The position numbers and the translations under genes are program-made. Positions 1 to 10,179 of a DNA stretch of 64,000 bases are shown here, in pieces (within the stretch, counting starts at the first letter, position 1; each line of letters opens with the position of its first letter). The DNA lies in assembly GCA_019454045.1 (NCBI GenBank), contig SKCR01038143.1, positions 124,001-188,000 of the forward strand. Reading direction: 5' to 3'. Source of the stretch: Zanthoxylum bungeanum (Eukaryota; Streptophyta; Magnoliopsida; Sapindales; Rutaceae). Below the pieces are notes generated by a model that was not told where the DNA came from, did no database searches, and saw nothing but the letters and a program-made list of their open reading frames with translations.

Positions 1-1055
1 ATTTCAGCTAGGGCTGTATTTGGTTAGTGGGGAGTAATTTTTAGATTAGTGAAGGGCTGTGTTGTTGTTTGTGGTGTCCGATGAGGGCTGGCCGTGAAGG
101 GTATTTAAGGTTCTCGGTGTGGCCGTATGTGTGAGCTGTGTGTTGTCTGTGAAGGGAGAGACGTAAGGGAGTGGCTTTGTGTGTGTGCTTTAAAGTGTTC
201 GGTCGTGAATTGTGTGAAGCCGAGAAGATTGTTTTGGGGTTTAGTTGAGTGAGCTATTTTGTTGTGTGAGTAGGTGTCGTGCAAGGTGTAGCTTAGGGTT
301 GAGGGCTGCTTGTTGTCATTTTTTTGTTGCCGCTTGAAAACCTTGTGGCCTTCGTGTGAGATGGTCATGTCTTGGCAGTTTGTGGGATGAGGGACGTGAT
401 TGTTTTTGTAAGCTGTTGTGTGCTTACGAGAGTGGTGGGGCTGTTTTTTTTTATTGTTTTTAGTTTGGGTGGATGATGAATGATGACGTGAGCTGTTAGG
501 GTTTTTTTTATTGTTTTTGTCGAGAGAGTGAAGGGAAGAAGAGCCGAGGGTTGCTGCTTTGGAAGAAGAGATATGCAAGGCTATTTAGGGTTTTTGTTTT
601 CTTTGGTCATTGCCGTGAGAGAGAATCCCAGGGGAGTTTGTTGCCGTGTGAGTTAGAGAGAAGAGAGTGGTCGTATTTATATGGAAGGGATTAGGCTTTT
701 TTGTTTTCTTTCTTTTATTGTGTGTGGGGCGTCCGAGGGAAGAAGCCGTAGGGTTTGTGCATGGCTCTTTTTATAATGGTGTGCTAGGATTTTGGGTTGT
801 GCATGGTTTTGGATGAGTGTGTATAGGCATGTTGGCTTTTGTGGGTTGCGGGGGTTTTGGGCCGAGGCTAATATTTAAAACAGAGATTAATTAAGCGAAC
901 CCAAGGCTAAACAATTGAATTAAATTTGACGATGTATTAAAATTTTCTTGAATTTTCCCTTCCGACATTTGTTTCCCGCGACTTCCACAACTTATCGGGT
1001 AGTGTTTCTATACGAGGATCATCATTGGGCTTCATGCAAAAATGCAGTGCCTACA
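1..1055 (-). repeat. Tat/Ogre-like LTR, 5' part, cut by the window edge
   Basis: Read on the minus strand, the LTR starts at 1055 with TGTAGGCACTGCATTTTTGC and matches the starts of the LTRs at 19839, 29072 and 55486, including the block with GTGGAAG, CGCGGGAAAC and GGAAGGGAA. Further in it holds A/C-rich pre-leader sequence like that of the other copies. The rest of the element lies left of the window. It sits inside copia element C1: the next bases (1056-1060, GGTAC) would be one copy of its target duplication, but the partner is out of view. A 157-codon Ser/His/Lys-rich open frame at 105-578 on the minus strand is low-complexity LTR sequence, not a gene. Confidence 0.85.
768..775 (-). promoter_or_regulatory. 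putative TATA box of the Tat/Ogre-like LTR
   Basis: TATAAAAA on the minus strand, followed by AGAGCC. The sister LTRs have CCTATAAAAA at the matching place (near 29608 and 56056), just before the C-rich stretch, so this is the likely core promoter. No start site is known. Confidence 0.45.
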
Positions 1056-1500
1056 GGTACATATGTTGAGCACTAGGTGTCGCAGATGATTGCTGACATC
1101 AAACAACTAGGTTAGATGGGCATTACCTACGAGGCCGATACTTCCATAGATTTGATCGTACAATCTCTACCCGAAAGCTGGGGCGGGTTCATCATGAACC
1201 AAGAGAAAACTATTTGAGACTTATTGGTTATGCTCAAGGAGGCAGAGCCAGAGCTTCCAAAAGGGCAAGAAGCGCAAGGCGCATCTTACTTCGACATCCC
1301 AGAAGGCCATGGCTTGGCCGAAGGCTTCTGGGGGTGTGAAGAAAAATAGGCAAAGGTAAAATCATCATAATATTCTGGGAAGACAAAGGACATATCCCAA
1401 GATGTCTGCCTAAATTGTGGCAAACGGGGTCATTGGAAGCGTGACTGCCGTATGGACAAGGCAGACATGAAGGAAGTGAAGGCGAGCAAGGCTCCGACTT
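1056..1500 (+). pseudogene. copia gag remnant with CCHC zinc knuckle
   Basis: Fragments in changing frames resemble the copia gag family (UBN2/retrotran_gag_2), for example a segment reading SQMIADIKQLG then IVQSLPESWGGFIMN. An intact zinc knuckle CLNCGKRGHWKRDC (C-X2-C-X4-H-X4-C) lies at 1407-1448; in the family this binds packaged RNA. The N-terminal part is absent because of the insertion at 1055, and several stops interrupt the rest. The zinc knuckle matters because the minus-strand relatives C2, C3 and C5 have lost it. Confidence 0.85.
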
Positions 1501-1544
1501 CAGTTATGTTTTTCATAAACACATCCACTGCTAGTTTTAAAATT

Positions 1545-1625
1545 GGATTTTTAATACTGGATGTGGTACATACATATGTACTGATGTGCAGGATCTGCTG
1601 ATTAGCTGGATACTGTCTTCAGTTG
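1545..1625 (+). pseudogene. copia aspartic protease remnant
   Basis: The active-site region reads NTGCGTYICTDVQ at 1553-1591. The copia family normally has D-T/S-G here, so the catalytic Asp codon is changed to Asn. The same block is found on the minus strand in C2 (about 11360-11425), C3 and C5 with further stops. The protein would have cut the gag-pol polyprotein; this copy cannot. Confidence 0.7.
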
Positions 1626-1949
1626 AGATCGACCTATGAGTCAGAAATGGGACGAGAGTCGCTGTTTTGGCTGTGGAAACCTATGTTTTAGAACTGCCCT
1701 TTGGGCATGTACTTAAATTAGGAAACTGTTATAATGTACCTAGTTTGACTAGAAACACTATCTCTATATCTAGTTTAACCCATTGCGGGTAAACCTTTAT
1801 GTTCCAGAACACTGTGTATTTTTTTTATAAAGATGATATTGAGATATACACATTAGATGTGAATAACAATATTTATATTTCGAATATAAATGAATCTCAA
1901 ACATATAACATGACAAACAAAAGCTAAAACTGAATTAATCAGATGAGAC

Positions 1950-2640
1950 TTATTTATGGCATTGTTGTATGGGACACATTAACAAGACTCGTATATCCAC
2001 ACTTTCGAAGGGTGGATACTATAGACATATTGGATCTTAAATCCTATGACATCTATGAATCTTGTTCATTGGGCAAAGTGCTTAAATCGCCCTTTATTGA
2101 TAAAGGTGTACAAGCCACCTATATGTTAACCCTCGTTCATAGTGACATAAGTGGGCCCATGTCTAGCTAGGCTAGAGGTGGTTATGAATACTTCATAACC
2201 TTTACGGATGTTGCAACAAGTTATGGTTATGTGTATCTTCTGAAACACAAGTCGGAAACTTTTGATATAATCAATGAGTTTCGACACGAAATATAAAAAC
2301 AGACCGGTAAAGTATTAAAATATTACGGTTGGACCATGGTGGAAAATACTTGAGCAATAAGTTTCTTGATTACTTGAAAGAGTATAGTATTCTTTCACAG
2401 TGAACTCCTCATGGAACACCTCAATTGAGTGGTGTGTCCGAATGGAGAAACCGAACTTTGTTGGACATGGTAAAGTCAAGGATGAGTCGCTCTGAGATAC
2501 TAATTTTCTTCTAGGGATAAGCATTAAAAAGTGCAATACTTATTTTGAATAAGGTTCCGACAAAGTCTGTTGGACAGACTCCATATGAAATATGGACAGG
2601 AAAGAAACCAGGTTTCTCATTCCTGAAGATTTGGGCATAT
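1950..2640 (+). pseudogene. copia pre-integrase zinc domain and integrase core remnant
   Basis: The GAG_pre-integrase zinc domain is visible as a WH-x-MGHINK-like stretch followed by ESCSLGKVLKSPF. The integrase core follows: HSDISGPMS with the first Asp (about 2138), EYFITFTDVATSYGYVY, a DHGGKYLSNKF block with the second Asp (about 2331-2362), then LSGVSE and NRTLLDMVKSRM around the Glu site (about 2425-2480). Several in-frame stops and shifts break it, for example after GPMSS at 2168-2170. Integrase would have joined the cDNA into the target. Confidence 0.85.
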
Positions 2641-2799
2641 TGGGCATGTTAAACGTTAGGATGGTACCAAACTAGAACCCAAATCGGATAAGTGCATATT
2701 TGTAGGTTATCCTAGGGAAACCAAAGTATAGTACTTATACAACTCACAACTGAACAATGTATTTGTTGCTCTCCATACGATTTTCCTCGAAGAGGAATT

Positions 2800-3765
2800 C
2801 CTAAATGCAGTGGTAAGTGGGAGGAAAGTAGAACTCGATGAAAGTCGGAGTAATACTGTTCCTGGCACCAATCCCCTTATGGAACACGAACAGTTCATCA
2901 GGGATGAATCTGTACCACAATCTTCTAATACACAAGAACCGTGTAGGTCGGAGAGAGTCAGGAAACAACCTAAGAGGTATGGGTTTCTGATCTCACCTCA
3001 TGTAGATGTCAATATTATTGAGGATAATGAGCCGGCTACATATGAGGTAGCGATACAAGGTATCAACTCCGCTATATGGCAAAGTTCCATGAAGTCCGAA
3101 ATGGATTCCATCTATACCAACCATGTTTGGACACTGGTTGATATACCAGAAGGCATTGTGCCTGTTGGTAGTAAATGGGTCTTCTTGGTGAAGACATACA
3201 TGGATTGCAACAAACAAACGTACAAAGCTAGGCTTGTAACGAAAGGGTATTATCATCAACATGGTGTCGATTACGACGAAACCTTTTATAAGTTACCGTG
3301 ATTAAATCCATTCGGATAATGCTTGCTAATGCTACATATTTCAATTGTGAAATATGGTAGACGGACATCAAAACCGCTTTCCTTAACGGAAACCTTTTGG
3401 AGGATGTTTACAATATCCTGATGGTTTTTTCGTGCCGAAACATGCAAACAAGGTTTGCAAGTTAAATCGATCCATTTATGGATTGAAGCAATCATTGTGT
3501 TCTTGAAACTGACGTTTTGATGAGATCATAATGAAATATGGTTTCATACAAAACGAAGATGATTCTTGTGTATATAAGAGGGTTAGTGGGAGTGCACTGA
3601 CAATCATTGTTCTATACATTGATGATGTATTACTTCTTAGCAATGACATTCCCATAATACAATCGGTGAAACTTGGCTTTCATAAAATTCTCAATGAAAA
3701 ACCTAGGAGAAGCATGCTTTATTTTAGGAATAAGGATCTACTGGGATAGATCTAAAAGTTGTTGG
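2800..3765 (+). pseudogene. copia reverse transcriptase remnant, YIDD box kept
   Basis: An open stretch 2810-3301 covers the integrase-RT linker (KSERVRKQP-like: RSERVRKQPKRYGF) and the RT N-terminus (SEMDSIYTNHVWTLVDIPEG, then GSKWVF and YKARLVTKG). A frameshifted middle part has an SIYGLKQS-like block near 3470-3495. A second open stretch from 3531 reads KYGFIQNEDDSCVYKR and reaches the catalytic YIDDVLLL; the YIDD codons are at 3615-3626. The domain is RVT_2. The YIDD box is intact here but deleted or mutated in all the minus-strand copies. Confidence 0.9.
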
Positions 3766-4059
3766 CACTCTCCGAGAATTCGTACATTGAAAGACATGTA
3801 AGCGATCTGGTGTCTCATATACTTTGAGCATATAGAGTTACAATTAGACCGATCAAGGTGATGGTCACTAGATTGATGTTAAGAACATCTTTGAGTATCT
3901 TAGACGAACTAAGGATGCATTCTTAAAACATGGAGAATGAGAACTTGAAGTGACTAGGTTCACCGCTGTAAGTTTCCAAACCGAGAAAGATGACTGTAAG
4001 TTGCAATAAGGGTACATATATTATTTGAACAACGGAACAGTGAGCTGTTCACCGCAGCA

Positions 4060-4411
4060 AGTTTCCAAGATATTTTTGCCGATTCAACAAAAGCATATTA
4101 TATTGCTGCGACTGAGGCAGCAAAAGAAATATTTTGGATCTATAAAATTCCTAATTTGATTAGGAGTAGTTCTGTTAGCAGCTGTGTTGGGCTACAGCGC
4201 AGGCTAAAGAATTATGGTCTCATCAACGATCCAAGTATGTACATCGATAGATTTATCTGATTCGTGAGATCATACATCGTGGCGATGTGATGATCGAATA
4301 AATTGTATCAGATGATAACCTTGTAAATCCGCTGGCGAAAGCGATAACTCAGCATACGCATGAGCGACCTGTACAAAGTTCAGGTGTTAGACATTTGAGT
4401 GATTGGCTATA
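4060..4411 (+). pseudogene. copia RNase H remnant
   Basis: The segment ADSTKAYYIAATEAAKEIFW at about 4078-4138 is the RNase H signature that in intact copia elements reads like ADSTTEAEYIA-SEAAKE. Downstream pieces run to about 4411, just before the polypurine tract. Frameshifts and stops are present, and the stretch between the YIDD region (3765) and 4060 is poorly recognisable. Confidence 0.8.
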
Positions 4412-4415
4412 GGCC

Positions 4416-4426
4416 AAGTGGGAGAT
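4416..4426 (+). other. polypurine tract of C1
   Basis: AAGTGGGAGAT lies directly before the 3' LTR start TGTTGGACAATT. The same tract in reverse complement (ATCTCCCACTT) borders the LTRs of C2, C3, C4 and C5, so it is the conserved plus-strand primer of this family. Confidence 0.85.
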
Positions 4427-6399
4427 TGTTGGACAATTATGACCCATAATCACTATTTTGTAAATGACATGATATTCTTGTACAAAATTAACTATATGAC
4501 AAAGGAAATTTCTCTTTTATCATTTGTAATTTGATTACCTAGATATATAAATGATAAAAGTCCATATGATTAGTACCAGATTAATAAGATATGAGACATT
4601 ATTAATCCACGAAAGGTTTAATCATTAAATATCCATAGTCGTAGTATTATCGAGACTGGACAGCGATAATGCGGAATAGGCTAGTATTGCACGTGTGCGC
4701 GTTATGGAAGCGTAACGACATAGTTCTCATATATTTAAGTATTGGATACTTATGCAAGTGTGATAGGAGGTTTTATTTACTGATGGTACGGGAATAGCTT
4801 CTCTCTGGATAGACCCATCGGAATCCCATTGGTAGTATGACTATGTGTCTATGGGAATCTGAATCAGGGTAGGTGTATTTGGCCTTAACTCGAGACTTGT
4901 ATCACTAATACTTGCAATAATTAGTATACTTTGGTTTTGGTCGTCCGGGGCTTTAACAGGTTCTGTGTATGCCTTTTCTGGATATACTGAGAATCGTAGT
5001 GTATTGGGTGTGATGTCAAGATGGAAGTATCACTTCAGTCATATGGAGATGATGATCATGCAGGGATGCAGAACTGGTACTCTTAAGTACTGCAGTCATC
5101 AGGAAAATATGACTAGGTCATGATTATCCGATTATAAAAAATAGTTGCCCGTGATCCGATATATGATTCGTACATGACAGACACAATTCCAGCCACATGC
5201 CTAGCATGTGACATCTGATACTAGATCGTAATACGCAATACTTAGTATACTGCGCTTGATAAAGATTATATATTCCTTTAAAGAATATTTTTGGAGAATT
5301 GGGTAGGCACGGTCCTTTGCTAGAAGCCAACTATGTCTTGTAAATCGATAAGAACGTGGTACCGAGTACGCACATGTTCGGATAGTCCGATGACCGTATT
5401 TACTGCCAACATATCCAGGGATCTCTTGGGTCGCTTCCCAAAGATTCACCGATGAGTTTTGACTCGAACTGAATTAATCTGAGATTAATTATGAGAGAAA
5501 AAATTAATCTGGGATTAATTACGATAAAAATTAATCCGGGATTAATTAACAGAGAAAGAATTAATCTGGGATTAATTCCGTCGAGAATTTATCTGGGGAT
5601 AAATTCGTCGAGAAGAGAGAACGTGATTAATTTCGAATTAATCGGTAAAATAAATTTAATAGTGAAATTGGATTTTTCTATTTAATTTATTATTTGGGCT
5701 AAAATAATATATTAGATATATTAATTGAAATTAGATTTCAACGCGGAATTAAAATTGGATTTTAATTCAAGCGAACGAATTAATTTAGAATTAATTCGTA
5801 AGCGACTTTAATAATAATTTTGCGAGGCATAATTATTTAATTAAATTGGATTTAATTATGTCGTAACGGAAAATTCGTTTAATTCGGAATTAAACGAACC
5901 CGGGACCCATCGAAGTTGTGTGTTGGATTGTCCGACTTAAATTTGGAATTTAAAGTGGTGTCCACCAACTTACAACAATGTGTTAAACATTTGATGGAAT
6001 TTGGTAATGGTTGTGTAAGGCTTGGATTGCTTGTAGAATGCATAAACCAAAACCAATACTCAAACTTGATATAAATATAAAAGCAAGTCAACTTTGGAAG
6101 CATGACTAACTATTCACTCATCTCTATCATTTTCTCTCCCATTGGCGTGAACTTGGTTCATTCTTCTTCTTGAATTTTGTTGCAAAATTCAATTAAGCTA
6201 GCAATTAAAGAGACAAATGAAGGTGATAGGGAAACCAATCCATCAGTTTGGAATGTAAACACAAAGCTTGGAGCTTCCGAAATACAAAGAAAAGTCTTGA
6301 AATTCATCCGATCAATGTGAGTAATTCCGCAACTCTCTTTGATTTATTCACACACAAATCACTCTTAGAGATCCTTGGCATGTTCTAGGAATATTAACA
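4427..6399 (+). repeat. 3' LTR of copia C1
   Basis: It begins TGTTGGACAATTATGACCC and ends AGGAATATTAACA, close to the family ends TGTTGG and CCAACA. It matches the reverse complement of the C2-C5 LTRs along most of its length, for example the block AGGAGG...GATGGTACGGGAA...CTGGATAGACCC at about 4765-4820. A TATA-like CATATATTTAAG lies near 4730. The middle (5472-5953) holds the hairpin array described separately. Nearest the 3' end, AAGGTGATAGGGAAAC (about 6220) matches the same block near the ends of the other subfamilies. Confidence 0.9.
5472..5953 (+). repeat. array of about 13 short inverted repeats with 3-nt loops
   Basis: Perfect inverted repeats follow one another: arms 8, loop TGA (5472-5490); 8, TGG (5502-5520); 8, CGG (5529-5547); 8, TGG (5559-5577); 9, TGGG (5585-5606); 8, TCG (5625-5643); 8, TAG (5705-5723); 5, TAG (5727-5739); 10, TGG (5746-5768); 10, TAG (5776-5798); 9, TGG (5838-5858); 9, CGG (5876-5896); 7, TGG (5937-5953). 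Only one loop is not three bases long. As RNA or single-stranded DNA this would fold into a row of hairpins. Function is not known to me. Confidence 0.85.
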
Positions 6400-6516
6400 C
6401 CAGGGGGTGTGCCCAGCCACCCCTCATCTGAAAGTGGCCGGCGGCGGCCCCAGATCACTGTCGACGGTGAGAAAAGAGAGGAATGCACGCGTGAATGGGT
6501 TCCATGATCCCGACTT
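6400..6516 (+). repeat. older unclassified repeat, left part (continues at 16486)
   Basis: Host sequence between the end of C1 and the start of C2. It ends in GACTT, the target duplication of C2, and resumes at 16486. Joined across C2, it resembles the minus strand of 33196-34385: both contain GTCGACGGT, TGATCCCGACTT, a CCACC(T/C)ACT(G/A)AATCGAATC block and CTCGAAGAGTA. This points to two diverged copies of one old LTR-like repeat in opposite orientation. No coding sequence is seen. Confidence 0.55.
6512..6516. other. target site duplication of C2, left copy (GACTT)
   Basis: GACTT directly before TGTTGG at 6517; identical GACTT at 16481-16485 directly after CCAACA. A 5-bp duplication is standard for Ty1/copia insertion. 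Confidence 0.9.
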
Positions 6517-7340
6517 TGTTGGTTATTATCTAGGTCCCAAGATCAAACAAGACATGAAAACAATGTGTGAACACATCAACGGAGGTAGCGGAATACTCAC
6601 ATCGATCGGTTGAGTCGATTTGGAGACGAATGAAGCCACTTTGCTCACTGTTTTGGTGGCGCCACTGCAGCAGTCCACTGCTCTCACAAATCAAATTTGA
6701 GCTGAGAAACGGAGCTCCAAGCCTCGTCCGACGGATCCCGGCTCATGGGTGAACCTCCCTACCACCTTCGCAAGTCTCGTAGTGTGCTAGCACTTGCGGT
6801 TTTTGCCACAAATACCCAACTCTTGCTTCCCATTGCTCACGTCATTTTGGCTTCAAAAACCAGTCCACTTTTTGTAGTTTGGCGTGAGTTTGAAGAGAGA
6901 AAAGAGAGAGAGAGAGAAGAAAATTTGTAATGACTTAATAAAATGTAAAGCAAAAATTGATTATAATATTTTCCAAAAAATAGATAATCAATTTTCATTT
7001 AACTTTATCAAATAAATCAAATGAATATTGGAGCCAAATCCAAAAAGTTTTCCCTCCAAAATGCTTTTACACTTTATGTCAAGTCCATCACTATTCACAT
7101 CAAGTCACTTAATAAAGTGACATGTTGTCAAGTCACATCACTCAAAGTGACAAGTGATTTGACGCTTGATGCGACTAATGATTTGACGCTTGATGCGACT
7201 TGCGATGCCGCACTCGAATTCGAAATACGAATGCGCTCGCAATCACACTCGGGCTCGGGTTCGCTAATTCGAAATTAACGAACTTTCCGTCGTGTCGTAA
7301 TTAAATGATTACGCCTAGCGAATTCACTATTCACGTCGCT

Positions 7341-7558
7341 AACGAATTAATTCTAAATTAATTCGTTCGCCCGAATTAAAATCTAATTTTAATTCCGCGT
7401 CGAAATCTAATTTCGTTTAATATATCGAATATATAATTTAATCGATTAATTCCAAATTAATCGTTATCTCTCTCTAGACGATATTTTATCCTAGATAAAA
7501 TATCTCTATAATTAATCCTAGATTAATTTTCTCTCTCTTCTATATAATCCCAGATTAT
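7341..7558 (-). repeat. array of 8 inverted repeats with 3-nt loops in the C2 LTR
   Basis: Perfect arms and loops on the plus strand: 12, CTA (7341-7367); 10, CTA (7373-7395); 6, CTA (7401-7415); 6, CGA (7420-7434); 9, CCA (7443-7463); 11, CTA (7480-7504); 8, CTA (7510-7528); 6, CCA (7544-7558). Equivalent arrays are at about 15234-15450 (C2 5' LTR), 36294-36512 and 44215-44425 (C3), 35118-35330 (C4) and 57799-58020 (C5). Loop bases vary between copies (for example CTA in C2, CGA in C5 for the 11-bp hairpin) while the arms stay the same. Confidence 0.88.
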
Positions 7559-8299
7559 TTAAGAGTGCGAGTTATGCGTCATCGGTGGATTATCGGGAAG
7601 CGACCCATGAGATCCCCGGATAATTTGGCAGTAAATACGGTCGTCGGAGTATCCGAATCACGTACGTACTATGTACTACGTTCTACCGATTTACGAGACA
7701 AGGTCGACTCCTAGCAAAGCACCAAGTCTACCCAATTCTCCGGACATATCCATTTAAGAATATTAAGATCTGTATCAAGCGTAGTATACCATTGTATTGT
7801 GCATATCGGCCCAGTATCGGATAGTCACGTGCTAGGGCTGGGGCTGGATAAATGTCTGCCCCGTCCGAAACACATATCGGATGTCTGGTAACATAGTCTC
7901 TATAATCGGATATTCATGACCTGGTCACAATATCCCGATTAGATGCGCATCACTCAAGAGCACTAGTACCGTATCCTGCGTGACATCATCTCCACTATGA
8001 CTGAAGTGATACTTCCGACTCGACATCACACCCAATACACTACGACTCTCTGATAAACCCAGAAGTGGTGTACGCAGAACCGGTTAAAGCCTTGTACCAC
8101 CAAGACCAAAGTCTATCGATTATTGTAAGTATTAGCGATGTAAGTCTCAGGTTAAGACTATACACACCTACCTTGATTTCGGCCTCCCATAGACACATAG
8201 TCATAATACCAATGGGATTCCGAGGGGTCTATCCAGAGCGAAGCTGTTTCCCGTACCATCGGTGAAACACGACCTCCTATCGCACTTGCATAAGTATCC

Positions 8300-8317
8300 G
8301 ACACTTATATATATGAG
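8300..8317 (-). promoter_or_regulatory. putative TATA region of the C2 LTR
   Basis: On the minus strand CTCATATATATAAGTG lies about 300 bp into the LTR. C1 has CATATATTTAAG at the matching place. A U3 position and conservation across copies fit a core promoter, but this is only a sequence resemblance. Confidence 0.35.
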
Positions 8318-8619
8318 AACTATGCCGTTGTGCCCTCACAACGCACACAAGTGCAATACTAGCCTATTCCGCATTATCGATGTCCAGTCTCGATAATACT
8401 CCGGCTAGGGATATTTAATGATTAAACCTTCGGGGATTGATACTGTCTCATATCATTCTCAATCCAGGAACTAATCATAGAGACCTTTCTTCATTTATAT
8501 ATCTATGGTGATCTAATCACAAAATGATGAGAGTACAATTTCCTTGTCACATAGTTAATTTGCTACAACAACACAATGATCTGTGCAAATAGTGACGCTA
8601 TGGGTCATTTTGTCCAACA

Positions 8620-8632
8620 ATCTCCCACTTGG
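8620..8632 (-). other. polypurine tract of C2
   Basis: Plus strand ATCTCCCACTTGG directly after CCAACA of the LTR, that is CCAAGTGGGAGAT on the element strand, the same as in C1. Confidence 0.85.
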
Positions 8633-10160
8633 CACATAGCCAGTCACTCAAGTGTCCCACACCCGAACTATGTACGGTTCTCTCAAATTGCTGAGGAAAG
8701 GTTTTCGTCAGCGGATTTGTTTGATTATCGTTTGATGCGATTTATACGATCATCACATCGCCACGATGTATGATCCGAACGAATCAGATGATATAGAAGT
8801 ATATATCTGGATCGTCGATGAGACCTTTAATTCCTTAGCCTGTGCTGACGCCTAGCTCAGCTGCTAACAAAACTATATCTAATCTAATTAGATTTATTTT
8901 CGATCCAAATGGCTTCTATTGCTGCCTCAGCTGCAGCAATAATCCGCATTTGTTGTTTATTATTCGGAAACAGTTATCTTGCTCGGAATATTTCCAGCTC
9001 ACTGTCCCAATGTTCAAACTTAATAGTACCGTATTATTTAATCGTTTGGAAACTTGCAGCAGTGATCCCAGTCACTTCAAGTTCTCCTTCTCCATAGTTT
9101 AAGATAGCATCTTTAGTTATCTAAGATACTAACAAATGTTCTTAACTTCAATCCAGTGACTATCACTTGGAATGACCTGATTGTGACTCCATATGCTCGA
9201 AGCGTATGAGACACCAAATCAAGTACATTTTGAAATGTACAATTTCCAGAGAGTGTTAACCAACTCCAAATCTATCCCAGTAGATCTTTATTCCTCGGAT
9301 AAAGGTTGTTACTCCCAGAATTCTACGGAGAATTTCTATTGAAAGCCAAGCTTTCATCAATTGCTATATGGGAATTTCACTGTCAGTGCGCTCTCCCACT
9401 AACCTCCTTATATACACAAGAATTATATCGTTTTGATTCAAATCATAAACCATTATGATTATTTCAAAACGACAGTTCCAAGAATCTTATGCTTGCATTA
9501 ATCTAAACATGGATCGAATAACCCGAAAACCTTGTTTGTCGGTTATAAAAAATCGTCAGGATGTTGTAAACATCCTCCAAAAGGTTTCCTTTTCAGGAAA
9601 GCGATTTTGATCTATAACTGACACATTTCATAAATGAAATACGCAGTTATCAACAAGCATCTTCAAAATGGATTTACCATGGCAACAGGTAAAAGGTTGA
9701 ATCGTTATTAACACAATGTTGATAACGATACCTTTCCGTCAAAAGCCCAGCTTTGTACGTTGGTATGTTGCCTTCCATGTATGTCTTCCTTGAAGACGTT
9801 AATGTACCAATAGGCACAATGCCTTATGGTACAACAACTAGTATCCAAAATAGTTGTTATACATGGAATCGATTTCGGATTCATGGCACTTTGCCATAAT
9901 AGGGAGTCGATACCTCGTATCATTCTCTCAAAACATAGTCGGTGGATATACCTTCATAAGATTGACATCTTTATGAGGTTAGATCAGAAACCCATACCCT
10001 AGGTTGTTTTCTGACTCTATCTGATCTACTAGTTTCTTGTGTATTTGAAGATTAATGGTATAGATTCATCATAGAGAACTATTTATGTTCCATTAAGGAC
10101 TTCGTGCCTTGAACAGTATTACTCCGATTTTCATCGAGTATCACTATCCTCCCACTGACC
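8633..10160 (-). pseudogene. C2 RNase H and reverse transcriptase remnant, YIDD box deleted
   Basis: On the minus strand, 10160 to about 9940 is the integrase-RT linker, about 9935-9280 is RT and about 9110-8640 is RNase H. RT pieces matching C1 include the GIDSLLWQSAM region (9893-9923) and the block before CVYK (9400-9480). At about 9371-9381 the sequence jumps from the GCGCACTGACA side to the AAATTCCCATA side. About 45 bp that in C1 encode VLYIDDVLLLSN are missing. RNase H is seen as AAAEAAIEAIW near 8910-8940. Many stops are present. Confidence 0.85.
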
Positions 10161-10179
10161 ACTGCATATCGGTATTCCT

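Larger units (their letters stand above)
1056..6399 (+). mobile_element. Ty1/copia element C1, 5'-truncated and decayed
   Basis: The order is gag, protease, integrase, reverse transcriptase, RNase H, polypurine tract, 3' LTR. Integrase before reverse transcriptase is the Ty1/copia order. The 5' LTR and the start of gag are missing because the Tat/Ogre-like element at 1-1055 is inserted in gag. Every domain carries stops or frameshifts; the longest open frame is 163 codons. The 3' LTR ends at 6399 and is followed by an older repeat. C1 is the best preserved pol in the window and serves as the reference for the minus-strand copies. Confidence 0.9.
6517..8619 (-). repeat. 3' LTR of C2
   Basis: Plus-strand ends are TGTTGGTTATTATCTAGG and TTTTGTCCAACA. 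It contains a duplicated 21-bp unit starting GATTTGACGCTTGATG at 7156-7176 and 7180-7200 (24-bp period), the hairpin array at 7341-7558 and the conserved U3-side block with CTATCCAGAGCGAAGCTG (about 8229-8250). The first roughly 400 bp (plus-strand reading; U5 side) is specific to this subfamily, while the remainder is shared with C3 and C5. Confidence 0.95.

Noticed and set aside
105..578. 157-codon open frame on the minus strand
   Set aside because: Ser/His/Lys/Thr-rich low complexity inside a Tat/Ogre-like LTR that aligns with non-coding LTR copies elsewhere in the window.
1056..4410. Endogenous pararetrovirus or host gene
   Set aside because: Integrase precedes reverse transcriptase, with a copia-type zinc knuckle, LTR and polypurine tract; no movement or coat protein is seen.
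7341..7558. Hairpin array as a MITE or foldback transposon
   Set aside because: The inverted repeats are many, short and consecutive, with no single terminal pair or target duplication, and they are fixed in every LTR copy.
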